Assembly: GCF_003473485.1 (NCBI RefSeq)
Contig: NC_053048.1
Coordinates: 31,864,755-31,928,754, forward strand
From: Medicago truncatula
Taxonomy: Eukaryota > Streptophyta > Magnoliopsida > Fabales > Fabaceae
DNA length: 64,000 nt
Direction of reading: 5' to 3'
In this document: positions 33,038 through 44,160 of the stretch, in pieces
How the letters are laid out: each line of letters begins with the position of its first letter
Numbering within the stretch: the stretch's first letter is position 1
Program-made: the position numbers and the translations under genes
The notes under the pieces: generated by a model
Seen by the model: only the letters and a program-made list of their open reading frames with translations
What the model was told of the DNA's origin: nothing
The model's database searches: none

Positions 33038-33117
33038 AAAAGTAAGGATTTAATTTATTGACTTCGTATAACTTTTTTATATGATATCCCCTACTCTTTT
33101 TTTTAAAAAAAAAAAGG

Positions 33118-34740
33118 ATGGAATAGCAACAAATAAATAAAAAAAAACTCAAAAAACAGATAGGGAGGCCAAACCAAACCTCTCTAATGAGTTATAAACC
33201 TATAGTTAGGTAAACCTAATCTATTTCTACCAAAAGAAGATCATATGCACATAGGAAGATTATACCAAACAGTGAGATTAGCAACATCAGCACCTAGATT
33301 AGCAAAAGAGTCTGCACAAACATTACCTTCTCTATATATACGAGATGCCAAAAAGTTCATACTACTAGTTAATTGCAAGCAATTCAACCATCTGTTTCTA
33401 AGATGCCAAGGAACTATGGATTGATTTTTGAAGGCACTAACCACCACTTCTGAATCCACTTCAAGCCAAAGATTGGTCAAATAATGAGTGTTGGCTAACT
33501 CAATAGCTCTCATGGCACCTGACAGCTCAGCATGCAAAGAATCACCAACTCCAGTATTTTCGCCAAAGCAAATCATGTGGTCTGCTTTGCAGTTTCTAAA
33601 TATGCCTCCACAAGATGATAAATTCCCGTTAGAAGAACCATTTGTGTTACATGTTACCCATCTAATAGGAGGAGGCCGCCATATTACCTCTATTATATTT
33701 GGAGCTCCATGAGGATGAAGATAAACATTGAACTTCTTCAAAATGACAAAGTTGGCTATATTAGGAGATGCAACTTTCTTTGAGAGATTACCATATAAAG
33801 CGACATTAGAAGTAATAGAAGCAATTAAAGACTTCCAAGGAATTTTCTTGTTTTGAAATCTTATTTGGTTTCTTGCGAACCAAATGTTATTGATGAGATT
33901 TATTAGAGCAACAGTGACCACAACTTTACATTGAGGGTTCCAAGAACCATTGCAAATGTTCCAAATGTCCTCTTTTGTTTGAAAATTGAGATTGCAGTTA
34001 AAGATAGAGGCCAACCATCATAAACCTCCAAACAAGCAAATATTTAGAGGGAGGAATATCAGCATACCAAATCAACTTAGCCCAATTAACTTTAGGTAAA
34101 TGAGTTTGTTTGAAATGATAAGCATCTTTAAGAGTTAAATCACCCTTAGAATTATGATTCCAAACCAGTCTATCCCTCCTGCAGATTATAGGGATTGTGA
34201 CCTGTGCAACAAGATTTCTCAGATTAGGAATAAGATGAGACAAGTCATCAAGGAAAGACCATCTGAAATCATGAATATAAGCATTTAAATTCTTAGGATA
34301 CTGATCAATCTGTTGTTGATTAAGATTAGAGCTTTCTGCTAAAATAACACCACACTAATTATCATGCCAGAAGTTAATGACACCACCATTACCAACTAAC
34401 TAGTTGGAGTTATCTAGCAAAGTTAAAAATTCAGATTTAATTCCACTCTAGAGAGAAGAAAAATGTGATACTGGATTCAGGAAGACTCCCTCAACACTTT
34501 GCTTCTAAGAATAGAAGCCCATTGCTCATCAGATTGAAACAATTTCCAACAAGATTTAAGGTTAGTTGCATTATTTAGACAAATTAGAGATCTAATACCG
34601 AGGCCTCCCTTATCAAAATTAGTACAAACCTTTTTCCAAGTAAGTTTACAAGCCAGGAGTAAATATTCATAGTATGAACAAGCATATGTTGAATAACTGA
34701 CTTAACCAGCTCAATTCTACCTGCAATAGAGAGCAGGTAG
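33118..34740 (-). mobile_element. LINE remnant with zf-RVT and RNase H-like domains
   Basis: Minus strand. From right to left: a broken reverse-transcriptase C-terminus (ELVKSVIQHMLVHTMNIYSW), zf-RVT linker (KDAYHFKQTHLPKV, DIPPSKYLLVWR), then a 257-codon open frame at 33241-34014 carrying a plant LINE RNase H domain (WVTCNTNGSS, HAELSGAMRAIELA, WLEVDSEVVV, REGNVCADSFANLG). The first catalytic Asp of the usual NTDG motif is Asn here. Upstream stops and frameshifts show that the element is dead. Confidence 0.85.
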
Positions 34741-35602
34741 ATCATATGAGTATTTATCTACTAATGTTAGATCTTAGATTATACTTATGTGTATTTATCT
34801 ATACTATGTATAAAAAAATCATATGACTTTGAGCTGACTTTTTCTTTTCCTATATTACTCTTCTTTTAAGCTACTTTATGGTTTATTATTTTATCTTTTA
34901 ATAATATTATTCAAAAAAATTAATTAAATTTTTTTAATGATATTAAAATAGGACTGTCCCATTACGATAGGAACAATATCTATCTACACTATATGTAAAG
35001 GAATAAGGGATTTTAGGATGACTTTTTTTTATTATTTCAATTATACCCTTAAACAAATTTTTCTATATTAATGTTTTAATGTTGGGGTTATTAAGAAAAA
35101 TTAGAATTTTATATTATATTTGTTGTTAAACTATTGTTGTGATTGAAAAAGATAGGCATGGTTTGTTGGATTTGTTACAATTTGAAAGTCTCAAATATTT
35201 ATACTTATAATTTTAATCATAATCAAAATTTTATATAAAATACCGCTTATAATTTATAAGTGTTAGCGTAATAAAAAGAGCGGAAAGTAAAACACGTGAA
35301 TGTTTCTCTTTCCGCTAATTTATCATAATTTGATTGGATGCATTTACAAAACGAAGTCGAATTAAATATATTAAAATCAGTAATAATCCTAACCGGCAGA
35401 GAAGGAGTGCAGGGGAAGGATTGAAGAAGTTACAACAATCAAGAACAAAATCAAAGTTACAACAAAGAAGGATAGACAACAACAAAAGCCGAGTGACAAA
35501 ACTCAAACTTTGAAGAGGGTTGAGCCCAAAAGTGAAAATCAAAAGCTAAATGAAAATTGTTCTTTTCCCATCAAAATTGTTCTATGAATTTGGAATCATA
35601 TA
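34741..35602. other. Spacer between LINE and paralogue 5; possible Helitron ends
   Basis: Two Helitron-like 5' motifs, TCTATACTATGTATAAA at about 34.80 kb and CTACACTATATGTAAAGGA at about 34.98 kb, followed by a TTTTAGGATGACTTTT-type sequence. No CTAG-ending hairpin partner was identified. The rest (35255-35580) is unassigned. Confidence 0.3.
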
Positions 35603-35890
35603 TCAAGGCCACTCTACACCTTGAGGAAAAGGCACATTGGAGAAATTAACAGTTGTCTTCCCGTCAAGAGAAACCATATCATAAGGTGTATCTTCTCCAA
35701 ATTCAGCTGGCATTAACTTACAATATAGACTTGGTTCCCACTCTGCTTTCTTTATGACATTCAATATCTCCTTTGTTACTATTTCACTCCCCTCAGTTGA
35801 TAAATGTACTCCATCACTAAGAAATAATCAAACCACCAAACTAAATTATTATTGATAAACAAATTTAAAACATTTTAGATTAGGTGCATA

Positions 35891-36395
35891 GGGGCGGAGC
35901 CGTTCATGGACTAGGGTGGGCCACGGCCCATCCAGAAAAATTAAAAAATTAACAAGCATAGGTATATTTTGCGAGAATATAAACAATTTTGCTGCTGTTT
36001 TAGTATTCGACATATCTAAATCTCCACTAATTGGTGTAGTGGCCCACCTAGAAAATTAAAAATCATAGGTTTATTTTACGAGTTTTTAAACCATTTTTCA
36101 ACGGTTTGGATTTTCGACGGTTTTAAAAGTGACATGTGATTTTCGTCATGCTTATACTTGGTTGGGTAGTGGAGGTCTACAGACATTCTAATTTTTTGGG
36201 GTTTCAAATCTCCTTTATATTTTCTTGTCAACTGAAAATTTCTCAAATTAATAGTTGTATTATAAAAAAAATAAAAATAAAAAAAGATTCGTAATTTATA
36301 CTAGTATTAAACTATGTAATTTATTTTTTCAAAGCACCTGAGTTTTCTAGTCAAACTTTTAATGGTCCATCTAAACAATTTTTATTGGCTTCGCC
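35891..36395. mobile_element. 505-bp element in intron 5 of pseudogene 5
   Basis: Starts GGGGCGGAGCC and ends GGCTTCGCC, a short imperfect inverse pair. GCATA flanks it at 35886-35890 and 36396-36400. The same intron of paralogues 2-4 runs straight through this point (GGTGCATACAAATG in 3 and 4), an empty-site comparison. Non-coding; superfamily not assigned. Confidence 0.65.
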
Positions 36396-37076
36396 GCATA
36401 TATACGAGATCATACTTACATGAAACAAACATCTTTCCAATCATCTCTTTTCTAAATTGCAGACCACATATCAATGACCTTTATTTTCATCTCACGACAC
36501 AAATCCAAACATGCTTCTAAATATATTCGACAATCTTCATTTGTCCTCAATGGTTGCCCAAATTCATCACTGGATTCATTGCAACTTAATTGTTAATATA
36601 TATCATAGCACAGTTAGGAAATAAGAATGTCAAAAGTTATTACATGTTGAACTTTAATTGTGCCTCACTGATGGGAGGACTACTGAGAAATATAATCCGA
36701 ATCTTGTGTGACAGGCTCTGTTAATTATTACAAATTATGTCAAGATTAACATTCATAAAAAAAATTGAGCTGCAAAGGACACTAGAATTTCATGAAGTAT
36801 GAAACATAATTAACCATGTATTTCAACTATGTTAAAGTTTAAATTTATGTCGAAATTTGAAATCAAAATAACAATACTCTTTTAGCAATCTTCCTCATAT
36901 TTTCAATATATTCTTCCAATGGTACATGAGTGAGGACCAAGACCACTTGGACGTGGACGAAAAGAATCATTACCACCAAAGTACACAATCATCAATTCTG
37001 GTTGTTCATGGACCGTCTGTATTAGAGATAGCTCATGTCAATAAAATCAAAATAAACACATTGTGCACAAAGTCTC

Positions 37077-37193
37077 GTATGTTTAGCTCAGTTGGTAGCT
37101 ACCAGGGATAATTTGTGCAGGGGTCGAGGTTCAAACTCCAGATTTTCACTTCTTCACACATAATGTGTGTGAATCTAGCCACTAGACTACTTG
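37077..37193 (+). mobile_element. tRNA-derived SINE in intron 2 of pseudogene 5
   Basis: A-box TAGCTCAGTTGGTAG and B-box GAGGTTCAAACTC, then GTGTGTGAATCTAGCCACTA and an A-run at about 37.185 kb. Absent from the same intron of paralogue 3. It is not a functional tRNA because no acceptor stem can be formed. Confidence 0.65.
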
Positions 37194-37884
37194 ACAAAAA
37201 AAATGTAAGTATAAAAAACATAAAAACTTATGTATATGCTGCAAATGGTATTCATTAAATTGATGCCTTGAATCAAAAGATGCATTCTTTTGTCATTATA
37301 TTCAATACCTTGGGAAATATTTTATCCAAAACTTGGAGAGCATGCCTTGAAGTCCAAGCAGCATATCCCCTCAAAACTATATCAGCCTACATCAAATCAA
37401 TGTTGGGTGTAGGATAAGCAAGAAGTCACTGACCATTGCATTATAATTATCATAAGATAAAGACTCCCCTCCAATCACTCCAACAAATTTGTGATAGTGA
37501 TATAAGTTTTAAAATGTCTAATATTTTCCAATATATGTGATCATCTAAAATCTCATTTTTCATAGGGAATATTTTATAAGTGAAAAATCTCATACGAGTA
37601 CAACTCATGAATTAAGAGTTTATTCTATATGCTATGACATGGATTCGAACATACATTTTCCCGCTTGGTGTGTGTGATTTTTGCCACTAAACTCTTTTAT
37701 TTCGAAAAGGTATCGAAAAATCTATAATTAAAGGAAGAAAGAGTACCTTACGAGCATACAAGTGAGTAAGAGTAGCTCCCCAACCTTGATAGTAACTGTG
37801 TTGAACAATTGAAGAACCAAACAACACAAATTTAGGCCTCATCATTGTTCCTACACCGTGACAATTGGGGTGTGGGGTTGAAGA

Positions 37885-37890
37885 CTTATA
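37885..37890 (-). promoter_or_regulatory. TATA box of pseudogene 5
   Basis: TATAAG on the minus strand, 43 bases upstream of the ATG, in the conserved CCTGTATAAGTCTTCA context. Confidence 0.5.
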
Positions 37891-38074
37891 CAGGTAGTTA
37901 TTAAAAACCAAATATTTTTTTTACAAATATTAAAAACAAAATCTATTATCTTTAATTATTATAGTTCAGATTGATAGGGTTAGTTATCATGAGTTGTCAA
38001 GCAATACAAAAATTTGCAACTTCTCCTTTGTGAAATTAAAATAAAGAATGATATTAGAAGATGGATTTTTTAAA

Positions 38075-38463
38075 GGCTAAAATATGGTTTTGGTCCCTGC
38101 AAATATGTCTCGTTTTGGTTTTAGTCCCTGCAAAAAAATTTTGTTGTTTTTGGTCCCTGCAAATATGTCTCATTTTGGTTTTGGTCCCTGGGTCCACTTT
38201 TGTGATAATTTGCACACGTGTCACATGATGACTTAACCATTTATTAGAGAAATAGTCCCTGCAAAATCTTTTGATTTTGAAAAAGGTCCCTGCAAAATAT
38301 TTTGTTTTTGGAAATAGTCCCTGCAGGGACTATTTCCAAAAACAAAATATTTTGCAGGGACCAAAACAAAATATTTTGCAGGGACCAAAAACAACAAAAT
38401 TTTTTTGCAGGGACTAAAACCAAAACGAGGCATATTTGCAGGGACCAAAACCATATTTTAGCC
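38075..38463. mobile_element. MULE-like foldback MITE (GGTCCCTGCAAA family)
   Basis: Ends GGCTAAAATATGGTTTTGGT and ACCAAAACCATATTTTAGCC are exact inverse copies. The 9-base TTTTTTAAA flanks both sides (38066-38074, 38464-38472), matching the Mutator-type duplication length. The arms repeat GGTCCCTGCAAA many times and meet at CTGCAGGGACT in the middle. The matching flank of paralogue 4 near 32.63 kb is uninterrupted. All open frames inside are products of the palindrome. Confidence 0.9.
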
Positions 38464-38472
38464 TTTTTTAAA

Positions 38473-39700
38473 TTTGCCGGCGAAGCGAGAAACACGAGGT
38501 GTAATTCACACTCATACGTCATAACAGAAGGTTTAAATTTAAGTGAAGGTGTGCAAGTTAGATATATGCGGAGTAATTTAGGAACACTCTCTTTTGAACA
38601 CTCTTTGATACTTATTATTTTTTTATTGGTTTAAATTATTGTGTGTCTATACTTAGAAAATTGAACTCACACAAAGTAGTAGGACATACATTGATTGCAT
38701 CAAATGAAAGAGTGGGTGCGGAAGAGAGTGTTGAAAAGTGAGTGTTGTTAGCATTATTCTTGTTGGTTCTTTAAACCCGAAAGGGTCAAGTTACTTTAAC
38801 CCGAAAGGGTTTGGTTACTAACTTGTTGTGTTCGGTGGTTCATGTATGCCTACACACTCGTTCCGATGCTCGAAAGAGCTTACCACTTACCACTTTGTTC
38901 AGGGAGTTACCGTGTTGGCGGTCAATCCAATCGCCATTTTTAAACCCTTACCGTTGCTTACACATTTTCACTCTTCATATTTTTTTGTAACTTGGCTTCG
39001 CACCCGTAAACAGTTTTGCTAGGTTGCGTCTATGATTATTGAAATTGTGTTGAATAGATTAAGGTGGTCCTTTTAGTTTGTTTTATCACGATGTATTCAT
39101 GTTTGGATTATTCTTAGGTCAGGTTTAATGTCCCACAGTCTTTATATCTCGTTTTTTCTATTTTATATTATTTTCTTTAGCTTTTTTTTTTTTGAAGGAA
39201 TTATTTTCTTTAGCTTAAAAAATAAAACAAGAAAGTTAAAAGTTTCACTTTATCAAAGTAATTAGTGCTTCATAGACTCTTTATGTTAAAATATGGGACA
39301 GTTTTCTCCTTTCAAATGATCGTAACACACAAAACAAAACAAAACAAAAATTACACTCAGTGCGTATAAATTAATTTATAATAATGTGAAATACTTAAAT
39401 TTGACCCAATTATTTTGTATTTATTAAAATTCAAAATAGAATAAATAAATATCCAATTTAATCTCTGAGAAGAAAAAAAAAATTGAAACTCAAGTTAGGA
39501 TCCGTTTGGATTAGCTTATTTTAGAGCTTATAAAAAAAAAAATCTTTTATGTATTATTTACAAGTTTGTTAGGGTATTTTATGTAAATTTATAAGTTTGT
39601 TAAGATATTTTATGAAAAAAAAGGAGCTTATAAATTAAAATAAAAACATTTATTTACATAAGTTTACTATTCATCAAGAAATTTAAACCTAAACACGTTT
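38473..39700. other. Spacer between paralogues 5 and 6
   Basis: 38473-38560 continues the shared 5' flank (GAGAAACACGAGGTGTAATT). 38735-39010 has more G and C than its surroundings and a doubled TTAACCCGAAAGGGT-like motif; I cannot assign it. 39495-39720 looks like a degenerate TIR element starting GGATCCGTTTGGATTAGC. No gene was seen. Confidence 0.35.
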
Positions 39701-40302
39701 TTTTAATAATGAACGTTGAACATGTTATTCACTACATTTAACTTTTATCACAACCAATTTTGTTTTGCTTTATATTGTGCCTTTGCTAGTAGGTTTTTTT
39801 TATTTTTTTTTGCAAGCTCAAGCTATCAAGAGATCAATGACAGTTTTAGGATTTTGGGAACATTGTTGATTTGAAAGGGAGGCATGACAAAAGAGTCAAT
39901 TTGTCCTTTTGGCCTTCAAGAGCGAAACAGGCAACAATTAACAACGTCAACTGGCAAGTAAGCAATCTAATGGTACATCGAGACTTTATCAAACTTTATC
40001 GATATTTATGAAGAAAAAAATTGACGAATCTTTGTGGAATCATTTTATCATGAAATGATCCAAATCTATAAAACATTCACTAAAGACATAAAACTCATAA
40101 AATGGTGAAATATTTTAAGCAATTCACTCAATCATATATAGTCAGAGAGTTCACACTTGCATGGTGAAAAACCTGGGAAAAGTGATATGGGAACTAAGAA
40201 CAGCATTTTTCTTTAATTAGGCACAGTTCTGAATTCCTGTTATTCGTGATTGTTTTCAAATGATTCAAAGAATAGGGCATGTCTTTAGCTCCCAAATGCA
40301 CA
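39701..40302 (-). other. 3' flank of paralogue 6 (source of orphan copies)
   Basis: Reference copy of the segment found again at 14440-14745 and, in pieces, at 23394-26075. It contains TTTATATTGTGCCTTTGC, AATTTGTCCTTTTGGCC and AATCATATATAGTCAGAG. No coding signal. Confidence 0.55.
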
Positions 40303-43300
40303 TCAGTCATATTCCATGGTTTCCATAAAGGTCAAGCTGGAAACATTCAAGGTTTTTTCATCTGGGCCAAGCGGATCGTAAGGTGAATCTTCTCCAAATT
40401 CATCTGGCAGTGACTTCCAGTGCAAGCAAGGTTCCCAATCTGCTTCTTTGAGGATATTAAGTATCTCTTTCACAACTATCTTGCTACCCTCAGATGTCAG
40501 ATGAATTCCATCCCTATCAAACACCACTCAAGGAAATGAAGGAAGAATAAACACATTTGAAGTTTTTTCAATTAAGGGGCATATATGAGAGCAAACTTAC
40601 GTGAAGCAAACATTTCGCCAGTTATCCCTTTTTTGGATTGCAGACCACAGATCAATGGCCTTGATATTCATCTCGCGGCAAAGTTCCAAACATGCTTCTG
40701 AATATATTCGACACGATTCGTTATTCCTTGGCGGCCTCTTTACACAACTGGTTGAAGTCCAAAAAATTAATCATCAGAGTTTCATATTTAAACATAAATA
40801 AACATAAAAAAACAGGAAATGAGAATGCTAAAATTGCTTTAAAAGAAACATGTGATTCTCTATGTTCATCATATGACATTGTTGTTAAAATGGAAAACTA
40901 TTCACATGTCTTGGTCTATTAGAATGATCTTTTAAGATAATTGGTTTGTGAAATAGTATCAAGCCCTGTAGTCTCCATTGTCACTTCACCTACAGATGCC
41001 TAATCCTACAGATTTATTCAACATGAGTGAGGGGGTGTGAATTGGTTTCAAACTGAATATGTCAATTTTTAGATATAAGCTGTTCAATATTACTTAACCT
41101 TAAGCTCAATTTTTCTTCGGAAAAAAAAAAGCTCAATTTGGAACAACAGCTTATTTACATAACCTTATTAAACAAACAAGGAAGAAAGAAGAAAACCTAC
41201 GTTTAAAAGGAAAAAGCCAGATCATCAATAAACCGAAGAGAGGATTTGAAATTTGGTGCAAAAATTAGTACTACAGATTAGCAATCAGATGTTTAAGTCA
41301 ACTCAGCCATCTCTCCCCCAATTCAAAAAATAGAAATATTGTGTTTATGATAGTTCAAAAGAACAAAAAGTAGTGCTCAAGAAAAAAGTTTGTTTCCATA
41401 TAACTCAATCTATGGTTCATGACTCATGAGTTCTATATGTGCCAGTTTTCTAGCACCGTAACTTTGGCATGTGTGACTACATCACAGTATCAACATGAGT
41501 GCAGAATCACTAGGATCTCTATCTTTTAGTTCGGCAAAAATATGATAATTAAATAGGAATTAAATTGCAGTCAAAACCTGTTTCCATAAATTTGTGCCTC
41601 ATTGACAGGAGGAGCACTGAGAAATATCAGGCGAGTCTTCTTTGACAGGCTCTGGCAATCATTAGGATGTGTCAAACTTTATAATTGAAGAATGAAGGGT
41701 CTCTTTCATATATTGATAACCAATACAAAAAGTATTATATCTAGTGTGAAATGTTTACCTTGAGATGGTTAGCAATCTTCTTCATATTATCAATGTATTC
41801 TTGAAGAGGTACATGTTGACCAAGGCCACTTGGATGTGAAAGAACAGAATCATTGCCACCAAAGTACACAATTATCAACGACGGTTGCTCAGTGGCATTC
41901 TATGTTATAGAAGACAACAGAGCAAAAGGGTGACTGTTTAAAATTTAATCAAAGTAGTCACATTGTGCAAATCTGAATCTAAAATGAAAACACAAACTAC
42001 ATACTGTGATTATTAAGAAATTCATTGTATTATATTTAAAATTGTAAAATTCAAAAATAATCTTCCTACGATAAATTGAGGATATCATTTGCAAGATTCT
42101 TCAAGCTAATCTATAGCAAACTTGCTCAACTTACAGAATCCTTTCAAAGGTATCATTCTTTACTCGATGACCAAAACATATAGAATAACCATTTTTGTGG
42201 AAAGGAAAAGTGATACATGATGAAAAAAGGGGAAATTCGGACTCGATTGGGGCATTTACTATTAAAAAAATCTCAATACCTTGGGAAAAATTGTATCCAG
42301 AACCTGCACAGCGCGCCTTGTATTCCAACCAGAGTATCCTCGCAGAACTATATCCGCCTATGTAATGACATTGTATGATATAAATTAAACTCATTGACCA
42401 TATCATGTTGCAAACACAAAAAGATGAATCAAATAAAAAGTAACTTCATTCTTTTATTGGCTGATAATATAAAAAGTTAAGCATTTTCTTATAATAATCT
42501 GAAACAATTATAAATTATAGAAAATCACAAATTGGTAGCCTTGTACTGAAAGAAATAAGCATTAAATCGATGGCCATGTACTGGATAAAAGGAGCATTAA
42601 ATTGGTGGCCCTGTACTAGTAAAAAGAGGCATTGATAGAGATGCCATAGGACCAGCACTTGTTCAAAATAAAGTGTTTTTTTGATAGGTGCACATTTGTA
42701 GTTGTATATTCACTACATTTGAATTTGTTAGTAGGGATCAAATCATGGACCTCCTATATAATACTTGTTCAACCCCCAACTGTGAAAACAGCAACCTGGT
42801 TCAAAAGTAAAAAAGATACGTAATACATAGACGACGAATCCACGGTGTTACATTACGAAGTTTAGCCAATTATGGCTACTTCTCCAAACGGTGGTGCCGC
42901 CGAAGTACTTTCTATGAATCAAGTTTACGGTTTAGAGAATACAACTTGTATTTAAATACTACAGATCGGTTTACAAGATTAACCCTGAATCGTACCCGCG
43001 CATACCTTATTCTTCCTATCATGAAATTCAAATCTCTTCAACTACAATAACTAACCAAACCTAACAAATAACTCATATATTAATAATGTCATTAACCTAT
43101 AACTACTAATATGTATGTGTACATATCACTTTCAAATTGCAAAAATAAGAATATACCTCAAAAAATTAGGTTAATTTATCATTTGAAAATTTCTTCCATA
43201 TGGTGAATTAGCTAGCACATTTTTCAACATGAAATAATATTAATATATCCCTAAGAATATTTACTCATAACTCGATAGTAATAAATTAATGAACGTTGCA

Positions 43301-43573
43301 AATTGACAAGAATCAATATGTATGCATTTCTGAAAATATAGAAAAAAGTCAACTCGATCGTAATACTTGACATAATTCATTGATCGTACACGTTTTCAGG
43401 AACAGAAAGCATGATAATAGAATGAAAAAAGGTTTGAGGAAGAAGAAAGATGAAGGAAGTACCTTGCGAGAATAGAGATGAGAAAGAATAGCGCCCCAAC
43501 CTTCTTTCAAGAAACTGAGCTGAACAATGGAAGAACCAAACAGAACGAATTGAGGGCGAGATGGTCCAACCAT
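40303..43573 (-). CDS. GDSL esterase/lipase, CPRD49-like, paralogue 6
   Basis: Predicted SGNH ester hydrolase, 253 residues. Exons: 43463-43573, 42280-42357, 41759-41899, 41578-41651, 40601-40747 and 40303-40513. The N-terminus MVGPSRPQFVLFGSSIVQ has the four extra residues typical of CPRD49 proteins and missing from paralogues 1 to 5. Ser15, Gly47 (GYSGWNT), Asn79 (GGND), Asp185 and His188 (DGIH) are intact. The C-terminus ends TMEYD. The intron 3, 4 and 5 phases equal those of paralogue 7. A GTG-led extension in frame upstream of the ATG has no ATG, so I keep 43573 as the start. It is fully intact and probably functional. Confidence 0.87.
42536..42660. repeat. Tandem repeat, unit about 36 bp, in intron 1 of paralogue 6
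   Basis: GCATTAAAT-G-TGGCC-TGTACT recurs three times. The adjoining 42.70-42.98 kb includes unassigned sequence with more G and C than its surroundings (GGTGGTGCCGCCGAAGTAC), possibly a retroelement piece. Confidence 0.55.
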
Positions 43574-43649
43574 GACTCTCACTGACACACACTGTGGTGG
43601 TGATGATGTGTGACTGACTCAGTGGAGAAGAAGAACAGTGTAAAGATAA

Positions 43650-43657
43650 TTATAAAT
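43650..43657 (-). promoter_or_regulatory. Possible TATA box of paralogue 6
   Basis: TTATAATT on the minus strand about 77 bases upstream of the ATG. The surrounding AT-rich sequence makes this weak. Confidence 0.3.
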
Positions 43658-43700
43658 AATTATTATTACTCTCTATTTTAACGATTTTTCTATTTGTAAC

Positions 43701-44058
43701 ACTTTGGATTTGTTTGTTTTAAGTTTACCAAATTTATTCCTAGGAATAATATTTTTTTGGAATATAAAGATGAGAATTTTATTCCAAGGAATTTAGGAAA
43801 AATATGTTTGGTTAGCTTTATAATATTCCTAGGAACCATAAATATAGGGATTATAATAGGTAAACTATTTATGAATTTATTCCCATCTCCATGGGAACTT
43901 TATTCCCACCCTTTTCCTTAGGAAATTTTTTCTATTCCCAGGAACATTTTATACCCGGAAATAAAATTTAGTAAACTTGTAACAAACATGGGCATATACA
44001 TTCCTATCATTTTATTCCCGAAAATCAAAAATTATAACTTGAAACAAACACACCCTTT
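43701..44058. mobile_element. TIR element (Tourist-like candidate)
   Basis: Left end TTTGGATTTGTTTGTTTTAA, right end TTGAAACAAACACACCCTTT, inverse copies with a few mismatches. The interior repeats ATTCCTAGGAA and TTTATTCCCA motifs. Non-coding. Confidence 0.6.
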
Positions 44059-44160
44059 GAGTTTTCAATTACGTCAGCTTTTTGTTTTTTCAAAGGCCTT
44101 ACATAATTGGTTAAAGTACAGATTCAGTAGTTTTGTATTTTTATACATTCTAAAAATTTA

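Larger units (their letters stand above)
35603..37842 (-). pseudogene. GDSL esterase/lipase, CPRD49-like, paralogue 5 (pseudogene)
   Basis: All six exons can be located: 37747-37842, 37309-37386, about 36884-37016, 36644-36717, 36420-36569 and 35603-35816. Three lesions break it. In exon 3 the four bases TGAG are duplicated (36927-36934), which shifts the frame after GLGPH and soon meets a stop. The end of exon 3 lacks about 13 bases including the GT donor (junction near 36883). In exon 5 the Gln codon of WSAIQ is TAG (36452-36454). Other changes: GYAAWTS in block II, and Cys for Trp in LYWKLMP. Two start ATGs stand in tandem (37840-37845). A 505-bp insertion lies in intron 5 and a SINE in intron 2. 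Confidence 0.88.

Noticed and set aside
33241-34014. Stand-alone RNase H-like gene
   Set aside because: The 257-codon frame is long, but it is directly preceded by LINE zf-RVT and reverse-transcriptase remnants and has Asn for the first catalytic Asp; it is part of a dead LINE.
37077-37150. tRNA gene
   Set aside because: A- and B-boxes are present but there is no acceptor stem or anticodon arm, and an A-run follows; it is better explained as a SINE. The same applies at 32.84, 51.85 and 58.04 kb.
38233-38634. Open frames with repeated CRDQNKIFCRDQ or LVPAKYF words
   Set aside because: Produced by the GGTCCCTGCAAA repeats of the foldback element; they overlap on both strands and have no domain.
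43574-43588. N-terminal extension of paralogue 6
   Set aside because: The upstream codon is GTG; the first in-frame ATG gives the family-typical MVGP start.
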